Assembly (NCBI GenBank): GCA_002914845.1
Contig: JXTC01000038.1
Coordinates: forward strand, 735,420-799,419
DNA: 64,000 nucleotides
Origin: Trema orientale
Lineage: Eukaryota; Streptophyta; Magnoliopsida; Rosales; Cannabaceae
Direction of reading: 5' to 3'
Shown: positions 42,599 to 55,494 of the stretch, one piece after another
Numbering within the stretch: the first letter of the stretch is position 1
Layout: each line of letters opens with the position of its first letter
Position numbers and translations under genes: made by a program
Notes under the pieces: model-generated
Seen by the model: only the letters and a program-made list of their open reading frames with translations
Told to the model about the DNA's origin: nothing
Database searches by the model: none

Positions 42599-45500
42599 AT
42601 GGCTTTAGTTGATGTCACCAAAACGTGCCTCGACTCCCTTCGCCAGGTAAAAATCCTATACTTTTTAACTCATTGAAATTCCAAGCAATTATATTTTGAT
42701 GATATCACTAGTATTGCTAGATTCCTAGTATTTTATTTTCGCATAAATGGTATTAAATGGATATGGTGGAGAAAAGGTTATTGTCATAACTAGTGCTTTT
42801 TCAATGTACCATGATGCTTGTGGTTGCAGGACATTTTAATTTATTGCTTCAAGTCTTAGAATCTTGTTAATGGTATTTTAGACTGTTAACTTGAATTGTT
42901 AGGCATCATATGATGCAGGCTCTTGTTCTTGGCATCTTATGCGTTGTTTTGCGAGAACACCATGTTCAGTACTCCACTTATTACAGTGATACTACTATAA
43001 ACATGCATTGTCGGTTTCTGAAATCTATTGCAAAAATGGGTTAGAAGTAGCTTGAAAAACACAGAAGAAGGTGTTAAATCTAGATGTTCTGCAATCTTTT
43101 CATCTCCAATCAACCTGTCATCCGCACGACACTTATTCGTTCGAGTTATATAGAATTTCCTTTGGTTGTACGTAGTCATGCTCGTCTGGCCGACATAATT
43201 TCCAGTGTGTCCTTGATTAACTCTTTACTTTTCCACATATAGATATCAGAGCATATTGAAGGCGCCATTGTTTACCTTGATGCTGGATCTACAGAGAGTT
43301 TCCAATTTATGGGGGCATTTCCTGTATTATTGGACCTTGGTGTACGTGCTGTTTGCAGTCTGGAAAACATGTGTTCCTTTGATCTGGTATACATATACAT
43401 ATATCTATATATTTTTTTAACATCGCCATAAGCTTTGTTTTGGATTTTTTCGCTTTTCATCTTTTTGCTTTTAACTCTAGACAAGCATATCCACACTTCC
43501 ATTAGAGACTGCACAACATTATCCTGATGCATGGCATTAGGTCATCAATTCTTTTGTTACAAGTCAAGCTGTAAATTTTCTTCCATATACTTGTAAATTT
43601 TCCTGCCTTTTAGTTTCACTCTTATTGTTACAAAAAAGAAGGTGAATAGAGTTTACACTAGTGGAATTTAATCTTGAGCAGTATCACTGAAATCGTCTTA
43701 AGGTTCCCTATTCCTCTACAAGGCAGAACTCTTGTTACATTGTGCACTTAGCTTTTTTATTCGAGTCCGGTACCTCTTATATTACTTTTCTATCATACAT
43801 TATGGCTTCTTTTGTAGGTGGCTGATTGGAACTCCAGTTCGGATCCTGGAAGAAAAATTGTGGTCATCACATCTCGTCTACTTAGTGATGCACATCGATA
43901 TGTTTTACGTTGCCTAAGCACACACCAAGGTGTTCGTTATTGTACTATATTCACATCTATCTCAGAGGTGCTTCTTTGAAAGAGTTTTTCGGCTAGTGTT
44001 TGTTTTACTTTTTTCCAACCATCAAGTATCCTTTGATTTAATAGTTTTAATCTTCATTTCATATTTTGAATTCGCCTAAAATATAGATTAATGGAGGACT
44101 TCATAAATTCTACTTCCCCAGAAAAGTAGAGTTGGGTGGGGGGAAAATGGAATAAAGCTGCTATTTTTGCTGTATGCAAATTCCTATCCTTTCATAAAAT
44201 GTTTTGGGTTGTCCGCAGCACATATACTCCTCTTTATCCCAATATACTATTAGGCTTTTTCCCCTAGGATACTATGTTCTTTCTCTTCCCTGACAGGGTA
44301 GGACATGTAATTACTTGATTCTTAAAGCATATATTTTTGGTTGCATGTACTGTTGGTGACTAACTGTAATGAATCTTCAGGCTTGCATTCAAATGTTAAG
44401 TTTTATTTGTATGTATTTAAATTCAGGATTGTATCCCTTTAACTACAGAATTATATCCCTTTAAACAATATACTCAGAAGACATTAATGCAGCAGCACCA
44501 ACAGTTGAGTGTGTTTCATTTATCTTGTCAAATGTTTTGCTAATTGCAGATAGGTCATTCAGCATACCCTGATTCACCTCTAGGACCAGATGCATTTCAT
44601 GAATATGAATCCTTGCTTGTCCAAGATTATGAAGAAGTTGCTAAGAAATATGTCGCAAATTCCAAGAAGCTTGAACGTGGAAACTTAAAGGAGAATTTGA
44701 ATTTGACCTCTGAAGAAGAAGGATGGTCACAACTCACTTCCAGTGAAGAGGGCCACCTTGATGCCAGTCCCAGTGGAAGAGAATTTTACAAAGATAATCT
44801 GATAGAAGGCACAGAAGATTTAGGACAAAAGTTGGTTGTTTCTGTACATCACTTCCCATTGATTTTGTGTCCTCTTTCTCCAAGAGTCTTTGTTTTACCT
44901 TCAGAGGGATCAATGGCTGAAGCATACTTATCAGTTGAACATGAGGATGCCTTTAGTCCAGGATTGCCTCCCTTAAGTACTGGATCACCTTATGATGGTG
45001 ATGATACTCCTCCTGGAGCAACTCTTACTGCAAATTTTCTTTACCATCTTGCCGCCAAGGTAATAACTGCGATGCAATGTGAACATGTGTACACGTTTTG
45101 CTTTCCCATTTTCGTCTTTTAAAATTTTCTACTTCTTACTGTTTTAACATATATATTTATCTTTACAATCTCGATTTATTTTCTTTAGCCCTTTTAAGTT
45201 TGGTAGAAATTCCAAGTTGCCATATAAAAAAGCGAGAAACTAGGTGAAATGGACCTTTTGAAAATGAGTTTTGATAAAAGGGCATATGTTTTAAAAAAAT
45301 GGCCAGAACCTTTCACTTGTGTTGTCAGTTGAGTAACCAAAATTTTATGAATTATTTTTTTATCCATGATATAAGCCTTTAAGAGTTCTGTATGATTCCA
45401 AATAGAAAAGTTATAGTATTTTCACTGTTGAAAAGGAACTCTTTTTATATGCCTTTATAGTTTTTCTGGCGATGCTTGTGCATATATTGGCCTCGCTTGG

Positions 45501-47850
45501 TAACATTTTCGTCTTTTGTAAATTGCTTTCAAAAGTGAAATGATAGTTCTTGTTGTTTTTTGTTTCTTGAGACGATGTCCACTGTTTATTGCACTTTTAG
45601 AAACAAAAAATAAGATTATAACCAAGTACGCCCATATTAGTTTGAACTAGTAACTCTAGTGAAGAATCAGAACATTTTCATAATTACTTCTAGATTATAG
45701 CATATGGACCCGAATCTTCCAGCTCCCCTCCCACCTTGACTGATAATTCCTTGTGCCTTTTGTGCTGATTGTTTTAGTTGTTCACTCTATCTTGACCTCG
45801 AAGTCTTTTTCCTTATTTTGCAGATGGATTTGAAGATGGAAATATTTTCCCTTGGTGATCTTTCAAAAACCATAGGAAAAATTTTGACAGACATGTCAAG
45901 CCTTTATGATGTAGGTCGACGCAGACGATCAGCGGGGCTTTTACTCATTGACCGCACACTTGATCTTCTTACTCCATGCTGTCATGGGGATTCACTTATT
46001 GATTGTATGTTTTCATCTTTGCACAGAATAGAGAGAACAAAATCCTTCATGCAAATAAGAGGCTCAGAAAGCAAACCAAAAAATGGCCCTTCTAGCCTTC
46101 AACGTGCTTCCCTTGATGTTCATATACCACTTGCTAAAATTCTAAGTGAAGACGACTGTGAATTAGATAACTTCCGGTTCTTAGAAAGTGTTGAAGCGTT
46201 TCTATGTGGGTGGGACTCCAGCAATTCAGCTTCTCAGATTGTAGATTTGACTAATCTCAGAAACAAAATCCATAATAGAGAGCCTCTCTCCTCTGAGGGG
46301 GGGCTTCTGAATGGGTCATTTGTCTCCACTGATAATTTTCGTGGAACTCCATACTTGGAAGCAATACTAGATAGAAGAACAAGAGATGGATCAATACTGG
46401 TGAAGAAGTGGCTTCAAGAAGCTATTCGCCGGGAAAACATAACTGTGAACGTTAAATCCCGTCCTGGTGTTGCTACAAAATCAGAGTTGCAAGCCATGAT
46501 TAAAGCCCTGGCCAAGAGTCAGTCTTGTTTAGTGAGAAATAAAGGAATTATTCAATTAGCAGCGGCTACACTGGTTGCCCTTGATGAATCAAATTCTGCA
46601 AGATGGGATGCATTTATCAGTGCCGAGAAAATATTGAGTGCAAGTGCTGGTGGAGACACTAGCCAGATTCTTGCGGCTCAAATTGGTGATCTCATCAATA
46701 AAAGTGCTTTTGTGGGATCACGTGGACAAAAGAAGGGAAAAGCAGAAGCCTCAGAAGCTATACTTTCATTTCAAGATGCCCTACTCCTTATGATAACTGG
46801 ATATATATTGGCTGGTGAGAATTTCCCAACATCTGGACCTGATGGCCCTTTCTCTTGGCAAGAGGAGCAACTCTTGAAAGATTCTATTGTTGATGCGATT
46901 CTTGAAAACCCAGGAGTAGCAAAACTGAAATTTCTCAATGGTCTCATGGAAGAGCTTGAGAGCAACCTTAACAGTGTCAAATCAGAAGAAAACAAAGTAG
47001 CGTCTTCAGATCACTTGGATATCGATGCTTTTGATGATGATCAATGGGGTAAGTGGGGTGATGAAGATGCTGATGATGAGGAGGACAGTAGTAACAAAGA
47101 CTTGTATGGTAATATGCAGCTGAAGTTGGAGTTACGTGACAGGGTTGATAACCTTTTTAAATTCCTACATAAATTATCCAGTTTGAAGAGGAAGAATAAA
47201 CCATTGCGAGATGGAATGATTGCTTCCGACATTAATTTTGGTGGAGATCCCTACACAAGTAAAGGATTACTTTATAAACTTTTAACAAAGGTTTTGGGCA
47301 AGAATGATGTTCCTGGGTTGGAGTACCATTCCTCTACTGTGGGACGACTTTTCAAAAGTGGGTTTGGAAGATTTGGCCTTGGTCAGGTAAAGTTTTACTT
47401 CCATGATTTACTCCCATGACTTCTTTCATTTATCTTGTTTCAATAGTTCAAGCATGCTAAAGAAAGCTAGCTAAACTTTCCAGGCAAAACCAAGTCTAGG
47501 GGACCAAAATGTCATCCTGGTTTTTGTCGTCGGAGGCATCAACAGCCTTGAGGTCTGAATTTCTTTGACTGTTTGAGCTTTCTTTTATTTGTTTCTATAC
47601 TTCTAGCCAAATGCTGCATTGCATTGGTGCTGATTTTCTAGCAATTGAAATTTTCTTCTTATACACTATTTCTATCCAGTTGAAAAAGGAAGCTGATTTT
47701 GTTTCTGTTGTGAATAACAAGGTACATGAAGCTCAGGAGGCATTATCTGATAGTGGAAGACCTGATGTAGAATTGATACTGGGTGGAACAACACTCGTGA
47801 CTCCTGATGACATGCTTGATTTACTATTGGGGAATTCTAGTTATATCTGA
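42599..47850 (+). CDS. MIP3: Sec1 family domain-containing protein MIP3 (MAG2-interacting protein 3), seven coding exons
   Basis: Coding exons are 42599-42646, 43243-43386, 43818-43967, 44550-45059, 45824-47386, 47484-47552 and 47680-47850. All junctions are GT-AG and phase 0, giving 884 residues. It belongs to the Sec1/Munc18-like family (animal relative SCFD2). In Arabidopsis, MIP3 works with MAG2, MIP1 and MIP2 in an ER tethering complex that receives Golgi-derived vesicles and is needed for storage-protein export. Recognisable blocks are IEGAIVYLDAGSTESFQ (exon 2), KIVVITSRLLSDAHRYVLRC (exon 3), GLLLIDRTLDLLTPCCHGDS (start of exon 5) and VILVFVVGGINSLE (exon 6). An acidic stretch (DDDQWGKWGDEDADDEED, near the end of exon 5) is a linker feature. 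Length is slightly above what I recall for Arabidopsis. No frameshift is seen. Confidence 0.92.
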
Positions 47851-48759
47851 TGGAAAATTATACACGCCAAAAAAATAATAATAATGAAAAGAAGAATCCA
47901 AATGCTTTTTATCAGCTAACATTGCCGATGATGTTTTTGTAGTTGGAATTTGGAAAGGTTAAATTTGAATTTTTATTTTTATTTTTATTTTTTTTGGTTG
48001 CCAATTGGCGTCGTGATGACAAAAAGGAAATTGAGAGTTAAGAGTTTAACACAGCGTTCATATAGTCGTCGACAATCTTTTTTGCTACTATAAAGTCTAT
48101 AATCATCTTGGTATAAGAATATGTTACTATACGTATAACTGTATGTTAAGATACAAAGTAGTCTAGTCCCTCTCGCTCTCTTTTATCAGATCATAAGATA
48201 ACTGTCCTTTTCTTTTTCTTTTTCCCCCACTCCGAATACTATCGAAGGTTCCAAACCGAAGCATAGATTGAGTGCAAGAGCCTCAATGTCAATTGACTCA
48301 CTAGTTCATTTGCAAACACAGACACAACGTTGGCACATCAGATTACTATTAACAGTGTAATCTTTCATTTCAATTAAAAAAAAAAAATCGTCTTGAAGAA
48401 TAATATTGAATATATTTCAAGTGATTGTATCTTTGCTTCCAGAAAAAGGGAAAAATAAACTCACGAAATTTAGACATTTAAAAAAAAGTTAAAAATAAAG
48501 CGGGGCCAAAAATTTATAGAATTCAATGCAGTTTATTAGTGCTAATTGCAAAATAGCAAACGGGCCAAAATATATTTTCTTTATTTTTTCTCTTAAGCCT
48601 CGCATTTTGAGAATGCCTCTTCATTTGTGATTTGTCAGTTGATTTATGGTGAAAATAGAAAAAGCTTGCGTGGCCTTAAACCTCATTAAACCCCCAAAAG
48701 CCCGACTCTCACTCCCTCACTCGGTCTCAAGCACACACACACACACTCGTCTGGTTCTC
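47851..48759. other. Intergenic between MIP3 and ribosomal L1
   Basis: Holds the MIP3 3' UTR and the L1 promoter and leader. A short (CA)n tract lies at 48731-48745. An in-frame upstream ATG (48646) exists, but its 38 codons look like leader rather than protein. No other gene. Confidence 0.5.
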
Positions 48760-51700
48760 ATGGCGGCCCTTAGGCTCCTCTCGGAAGCTCGCCGCCATTA
48801 CCTAGCTACACCTTCCCACCATCTCCCTCTTCCACCAGCTCTCCGCTTTCACAGATTCCTTTGCTCATCAACACCACCACCACCACCCGAATCGGATCCA
48901 AACCCTTCCTCACCCGAACCACCAACAAGGGCCCCGAGGTCCGTACCAATCCAGCCCGTTTCGTACGCCGTCAAACCCAAAGACCCATCCCCGCCCGAAG
49001 AAGAGCCTCCTCAGCCGACTCAGACACCTCCGCCGCAACAGCCCTGGACGCCTCGCCAGGATGCCCGCTCCACCTGGACCCGCGAGGACGCCCGGTTCAT
49101 CAGGGACGCGCCATCCATTACGCCGGTCTCGTACCCGTCACGCGCCGCGCCTTTGCCGGAAGATAAGGTTTCGGTCTCTGGCGAAAATGCCGAACGGCCT
49201 GCGAGTGAGAGCGAGGAATTGCAGAGGGAGAAGCAGCAGATCGAGGCGGAGAATCGGATGAGGAGGAGAGTGTTTAGAGTTGTGGAGGAGGAGAAGGTGG
49301 TGGCTCCTTTCCCGATGCTGATTAAGGTCGAGAAGAAGGAGAGGAAGCCCATCCTTGATTTGATGGAAGCAATTCGGCAAGTCAAGGTCAGTGTAAAGGT
49401 TTTTCTTTTTTCCTCTTTCGTTTTATTTTTCATGTTGATCCACCAGGTCTGTTTGGTTTCCGAGAAAAGTAAGAGAAAATAGCCTCATTGTTTCCCAATT
49501 GGATTCCGACTTTTTCAATATGCTTTGGCAACAGTTTCGTTCATCCGAAAGATAGTTCTCATTGCTAATCTCTTAATCTTGTTTTCTAGTTTTCAGGCTA
49601 GTGCCAGGTGCAATTTTGATGAAACTGTTGAAGCACATGTAAAATTGGGTATTGATGCAAAGCGAGCGGTAAGAAGCCAGTTATTTCAGTAAACTCTTCT
49701 CCCTTGAATTTGATTCAAGGTCCATTTTCCCTTTTATTAGAGTTTGGATACTCAGTTATGTTCTTATTGGTATGAACTGTATCCGTGATTGCCGAGATAT
49801 TTGTAGATTTCTTTTTAGTCATGGCTTGTCTTCAATAATGGTTTTGGTTCATATTCTAGTCTCTGTAGATAGTTGTCAAATTTGGCGTCCAGATTCTGTA
49901 GTGCCATCAAATGTTACGCAGCATGATTTTGGCATATGAGTAACTTGTTCAAACTTTATCGGTGGGTTCTTCGTAGTCATATTTTCTTACAATGTTTACG
50001 TATGCTGCATCATGGTGTTATTCACCTAGACATGTTTGTTTGAGGAATCTATAGATTTATTTCTTTCTCTTCTACTTTTTATATCCTTTTATCATGATAT
50101 TGAGTCTCTCCTTGCTTGTGTCAGTCGCATTGTTTTCTGTAGCAGTCATTATCATTATTTTCTTTTTCATATTTTTTACTTACAAACATTTTCCGTTATC
50201 ATGCATGCATGCTATCTATCCATGTATAGAAAAAAAAAATAACATTGTTTATATATATATATATATATTTGGTATATTTACATGGCCTGCTATCATAATT
50301 GGTCTGCAGGGACGGGGAGTTCGTGGTAACATGACTCTGCCTCATGGTAGCGGGAAGGTATCATCACTTAAACTATTGCACAATCATGAGGTTGTAATAT
50401 TTGTTATTTTGGTTGCAGCTGGTTGCCTAAATATTGTAAATTTTCAGGTTGTCAGGGTTGCCTTTTTTGCTGAAGGGGAACTTGCAGATGAAGCTAGAGC
50501 TGCAGGAGCTGATATTGTTGGTGGTGCTGAGCTCGTTGAAGAAGTTGCTAGTACTAAACCAAACTTCCGTCTATATATTTTTGAATTTAAGCATTGTGCC
50601 AGAGAAATTTCTGGTCCCTTAGATGAATAGATCTTTCCAACAGATTTTTAATATTTTATTGTGTCAATGGGTTGTAAGATGTTCGTACTTCTTAGGCATT
50701 CATTCTATGAACACTGGATGAGTATAAGCTTTCAATTATGATCAATTTAGCTTACAGATCTAAAACCACTTAAATATTTGCAGGCAGTAACAAGCTTAAT
50801 GTTGACAAGTGTTTTGCAACAAATGAAATGATTCTGCGTTTGGGGAAGGTTTCTGATTTCTGAAATTTTGATGGTGTTGGTACTTTTGTACTAGTAAATT
50901 GAGTGATTTTTCAATTATTGATGGGTCCTTTCTGTTTGCAGATTTCAAGGATTCTTAGAGAGCGTGGTCTTTGGCCTGACCGTAAAGTGAGTTCAACCCT
51001 TCATCTCTTATTTGATTAACAAATCTTATAATGACATAATTGAAGTCTTAATTGCTGGTACTAACACTTTGTATAGCTAGGCACTGTGACGAATGATGTT
51101 TCGGAGGCAATGAACAAAGTAAGACAAGGTCATACTGAATTTAAAATGGACAAAACATCAATTGTCCACGTGGGAGTTGGGAAGGTACCATTATCTTATT
51201 CTAAAATACTCCTTTGTGTTCCAAGAGTTGCCTGCTCTAGACAACTTTTACATGCTTACAATCTTCTTCCTTTCTGTCTGTTTGTTAATAAGCTAGTACT
51301 ATTCTTATTCTTTTTCTTGTTATATGATGACATGTATCATTACTATTCAGGTGAGCTATTCAGAGGATTATCTACGTGAGAATATTGGTGCATTCATGAA
51401 CGCTCTTTTGCTTGCCAAACCTCAAGGCTTAAAAAAGGGTAAGTGAAACACATTGCTGTATTCTTGGATATTCCTTATAAACTGAGACGTATAAATATAA
51501 ATTATCTATACATTGAATTTTAAGTTCCCATAATACCATCGCCATTGTTTTCAAAAGCATTTAAGGTGTGTGCCTCAAGACGAGGCAGTCAAGGGAGTGT
51601 TGAGGCACATGCCTCAGATGGCGAAGGGCCTTTAAGGCATATGCCCCAGAAAATCTGATTTAAAATGAGTAGGATGAGGTTTTTTTGAATTGGGTTTGAA

Positions 51701-52953
51701 TTAGTTTCAGCAGCCTGAAACTTAGGCGGAGCACAAGCTAAAAAGACCCCGAAACAGAAAAAGCTGCTACTAGTATAGGCTTCTAATTTTAGTTCATTTA
51801 GTATTTATGATATGTGGACATTCGAATTTATATTTATCAACTCTTTAAGTTTTAGTTGTGATGTATGTGTGTTTGTTTATGCCTTTTTATAAGTTAAGAC
51901 CTTGTCCTCATGAAATTATTATGATGATGAATTTGATATAAACTTTTGGTTCTATAGTTTTTTATAATTTGAATTTGAGACTGAGGCATAAGACTCGCCT
52001 CCATATTAGGAAAAAAATCTCTTGGTGCCTAAAAATGATATTGAAAACCTTGTTCATCACTCTTACGTGCTAGTCTCTTTCAACTCTCAACACTTATGCC
52101 TAGGGCTGGGAGGAGCCAGCGTGCTAATCATGGGCTAAACTGTTCATGAGTTCACTTGCTTTTTATTAACTTGGGTTCAACTGTAAACTTTATTCAAGAA
52201 ACAGCCTGATAGAGTCAGAAATAGAACAACCTGACAGCTGAGTAGCTCGAACTTACAATATCAGGTCATAGGAATTCATTAACAATTAAATTATTAATCA
52301 ATGTTTTGGACCAACGATCATAATTGAGCTTCAGATGCAGGAATGTAGTGCTGTCTTCCTCAGTCAAGGGACTGATATATGATTAAAATGGTAACTGAAG
52401 AGGTGCTGAGCAAAATCGAATTTTTATTGAACTAATACCTGTTATAATGGTAGTCTTCAATGCTGCTCAACAGCTTACAAGTTTCCATCCTCGATTTATA
52501 TTTGCTTGTTAAGTGAAGTTTTTCAGCTCCAGATTTCTTGATAACCTTTTAATTTGGTTTACTCTTCTTCAGTTTTTTTATACTCCAACCTCAAGCATCA
52601 ACGTCCTTTGTTGAATAGTTCACTTAACAAGGACTTCTATCTATTTGTTGGCTAATGCATAGTCGACGTCGTACAATATTATTAAAACAGATGAAAGGAC
52701 TTACGATGTGTGTCTTCCCGTTTTTATTCTGCAGCATCCAAATATGCAGGGTATATAAACTCCTTCCATATATGCAGCACGGTAAGCTCATAATCCTTTC
52801 TATTACGGATGCGTGTGTACATCTCTTTCAAATAGGTGTAGCCACTTTTCGAGTAACATTTCACATTGCTGACATGTGCAGATGGGTCCTGGATTCCCTA
52901 TATCAATACAGTCACTATCCAAGGCTGCCGATCACTACAACAAACTTAAATGA
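48760..52953 (+). CDS. Organellar (probably mitochondrial) ribosomal protein L1 (uL1), ten coding exons
   Basis: Coding exons are 48760-49386, 49597-49668, 50310-50357, 50448-50550, 50784-50848, 50942-50986, 51077-51184, 51351-51438, 52735-52781 and 52882-52953. Phases agree throughout and give 424 residues. uL1 binds 23S-type rRNA at the mobile L1 stalk of the large ribosomal subunit. The N-terminal 45 residues are Arg/Ser/His-rich without acids (MAALRLLSEARRHYL), as in a transit peptide. A Pro/Glu-rich linker leads to about residue 195. The L1 domain follows with FDETVEAHVKLGID, RGNMTLPHGSGK, VVRVAFFAEGELADEARAAG and ADIVGGAELVEEV. LGTVTNDVSEAMNKVRQG and GYINSFHICSTMGPGFPIS lie further on. 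The start at 48760 is chosen because the targeting-like sequence begins there. The exon-4 donor (GCTA before GTACTA) is weak but required by phase. Divergence from bacterial-type L1 favours the mitochondrial paralogue. Confidence 0.88.
51548..52051. repeat. MITE-like insertion in an L1 intron
   Basis: Left end GTTTTCAAAAGCAT and right end ATGATATTGAAAAC are inverted near-copies, with GCCTCAAGACGAGGC and GACTCGCCTC subterminal blocks. It accounts for about 0.5 kb of the 1.3 kb intron between L1 exons 8 and 9. Target duplication not established. Confidence 0.55.
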
Positions 52954-54111
52954 TGTTTCCGTCTCCAATGTGAGCTGACAATTCCAGCGTAGATCCTCAT
53001 TTGATTTGTTTTACTTCTCAAGTTTTTTCCCATTTAGGAACTGAGGGTGCTTTCCAAAGACACATTCAACGACTAAAAGAAAGGTGTCTCTCGTGGATGA
53101 AGGTGTTTTCGAATTTCAACCGAACTGGCCCCTCGGAGCTTTATACATCAATAAACAGTTAGGCCTAGGATTACCATTTGAACAAATGGAGTTCTGCTTG
53201 CGTTTTGTGCTTTTGTTTTATAGTATGCTGGTTATTAAAGCATCTCTTAAATGATATCTCTTACAATTTCATTGTAGATCAAGGTTAAACTGAGTTTGTC
53301 GTTTCTGTTTTAGGAAGGGAGACTATTCGTTATTCTTTCTTCCTCTTTGAGCAAAGCCTTTAATCACATGCAAGAGATGAGAATAGTTAGACTGTTGCTA
53401 GGTCATTTTACATGAATTTACCCGAATGGATAATCAATGCTATATTGTGGCATCAGATATCACTTGACATATGATTCATTTGATTTTATATTTTTTCGTA
53501 AACGATGAACATTTTATCCTTTTCCCACAATGAAGGACTTTCATGTGCCGAAAATAATGATGCCATTTTTTAGAGTAATAAACAGCTTAATTTACCCAAT
53601 AAAAACCTGCATTTCCTGAACACTTTTAAGTGAAAAATAAGGTCGAATTAATTTGTCCAATCCAACCACATTGTCATTCGTAAGCCAAACTCATTCACTA
53701 GTATAAAGCCGTAAGCACTTGCTGCTTTGTTTTCCTCTCTGGTACTGATTTGTTGGAGCTGTACGCGTACGTTGCAACTGTAAGTTGCAGCCTAGCAGAC
53801 AGAGAGGAGTGGGCTTGTTCTGTCGCATTAGCGTTCAGAAAATGAGACTAGTATAATAATGTTTGTTTCCTATCGTAGCAGGTGAATTTCGATTTTAAAA
53901 AGCACGTATTATGTTTTGTTCTGTCCAATCAAAACTGTCGTACGTGCTAGTTTGCAGGTGTCTATCCTCTAGTTGTCAATTGTTGATTTAATTTGTATAT
54001 GGCCCCCTGTCGTTAAATTGTTTACTGTTACACCCCTTCGCTTACTTATACTGAAAATCTTAACAGAATATTCATTATTTTCTTAATTAATTTCCTCCTA
54101 AAAATGGTAAT
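52954..54111. other. 3' flank of ribosomal L1
   Basis: Includes the L1 3' UTR. No gene or repeat that I can support. Confidence 0.45.
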
Positions 54112-54116
54112 CTAAT

Positions 54117-54786
54117 TGTTGGGACGGTTTTCATCAACTGTCTACGTGTCTCCACTGCCTCTGGCTGGGTCCGGTATCTGGATGAATCGGGGGAGCCCCC
54201 GGGGATTGTACCTGCAAAGACTCTCCGATGCTTAAGTCAGATATCGGACTTAGGGAGGTATGTGAGGGTGGATAGAATTACTTGCCTCCTTTTTCCGCAA
54301 TGTGAGCCATGTTTATATTTCGGGGATTGGGGCCTGATTTCGAGGTTCCCTCTCTGGCCTCGCATTTCGTCCTTGGAATCACGGACTGGAGTTGCTGTAA
54401 TCCCCCTTGATTGGTACGGCTTGTCCCCAGCCGCCGGCCCTGACACGAGTCCTATCGCGGCGCGGCGCGGTGCCTGCAGGTTCGCCGTCCTGCCAGGGGA
54501 GTGCATTTAATGCGTATACCTACCCAATAGAGCATTAAATGCCCTGTCTGGGTCTGGATCTGTACATGTCCCCGAGGGTCTTCCAACGCTCCTGACCCCC
54601 AGTTGTCGGGACGGGGGTCTGGTTGGGCTGGGCCCATCCTGGATCTGGGCGAGCCCCCACCCTGACTCGCTTCGACAGACGGCCCAAATACCTTCACGTG
54701 AGGCGCTCGTGGCGTTCAAGTGGTTTCTTTAGTTACGTGTCATCCGGGCGTACACGTGGCGCGCGTTCCTAAAACGGGCCCCTACA
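54117..54786. repeat. 670-bp GC-rich solo LTR with exact target duplication
   Basis: Begins TGTTGGGACGG and ends GGGCCCCTACA (TG...CA), flanked by an exact 5-base duplication CTAAT (54112-54116 and 54787-54791). It is much more GC-rich than its surroundings and contains GGGGGAGCCCCCGGGG and a TACCTGCAAAGACTCTCC phrase that I recall from plant LTRs. Orientation is not determined. The ORFs on both strands (54237-54719) are products of its GC-rich composition, not genes. Confidence 0.85.
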
Positions 54787-55206
54787 CTAATACAGGCAGC
54801 AAATTTAGTTAAACATTTGAAAAAAGTAATAATTACCTATTTAACCCAAGAATATGCACACTTCTTTCAAGTTAATGTAAATGATGGGGCATCTAGACTG
54901 AAAACATTTGTTATGTGCAATGCACAAGTTATAATACCACCAAAGTGTTAGCTAATGGCATTGAGCATACTCCCAAGCAAGGATTAAAATATCAATGTTG
55001 GTGTCAATGTCGAGGTTTAATTTTACATATAATGTTGATGATAACGTTGATGTCGAAGATATTCTGGAAAATTATTAAAATTTATCTTAAAGCTTAAAAT
55101 TTTTAAGGGAAACTCTAGGAAATGATAAAATAAGTGATATTGCATAATTTATACTAGTTTTTATTTTTTTAAAAAATTCCTATTTATAATATATAAGATA
55201 ATAAAA

Positions 55207-55311
55207 TATTGATCGAATTTCATTTCAAAACATAATTTTAAAGTTAGAATACATATAAAGTATTGATCGAATTTCATTTCAAAGAATAATTTTAAAGTTA
55301 GAATAAATATC
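55207..55311. repeat. 54-bp tandem duplication (first of two)
   Basis: TATTGATCGAATTTCATTTC recurs at 55207 and 55261, and the match continues through AATTTTAAAGTTAGAATA. Near-identical copies, period 54. Confidence 0.85.
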
Positions 55312-55390
55312 ATACTATTTTATTTAATACATTTCATATTAATACCTTATAAATTGTAACTGGTTCTAAATTATATTAAAAATAAATAAA

Positions 55391-55494
55391 AATCAATGAT
55401 AATATATAATAATTCAAATTCATTCAATACTAAAAAAAAATAAAAATCAACGATAATATAGAATAATTCAAATTCATTCAATACTAAAAAGAGT
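55391..55494. repeat. 54-bp tandem duplication (second of two)
   Basis: AATCAATGATAATATA at 55391 and AATCAACGATAATATA at 55445, each followed by TTCAAATTCATTCAATACT. Period 54 again, though the unit sequence is unrelated to the first. Confidence 0.85.

Noticed and set aside
48646..48759. Upstream in-frame ATG extending ribosomal L1 by 38 residues
   Set aside because: The added residues have leader-like composition including a CA-repeat translation, and the transit-peptide-like sequence begins at 48760.
54237..54719. Overlapping GC-rich ORFs on both strands (70-89 codons)
   Set aside because: They lie wholly inside the 670-bp solo LTR and have no protein family features; long frames are expected in GC-rich DNA.
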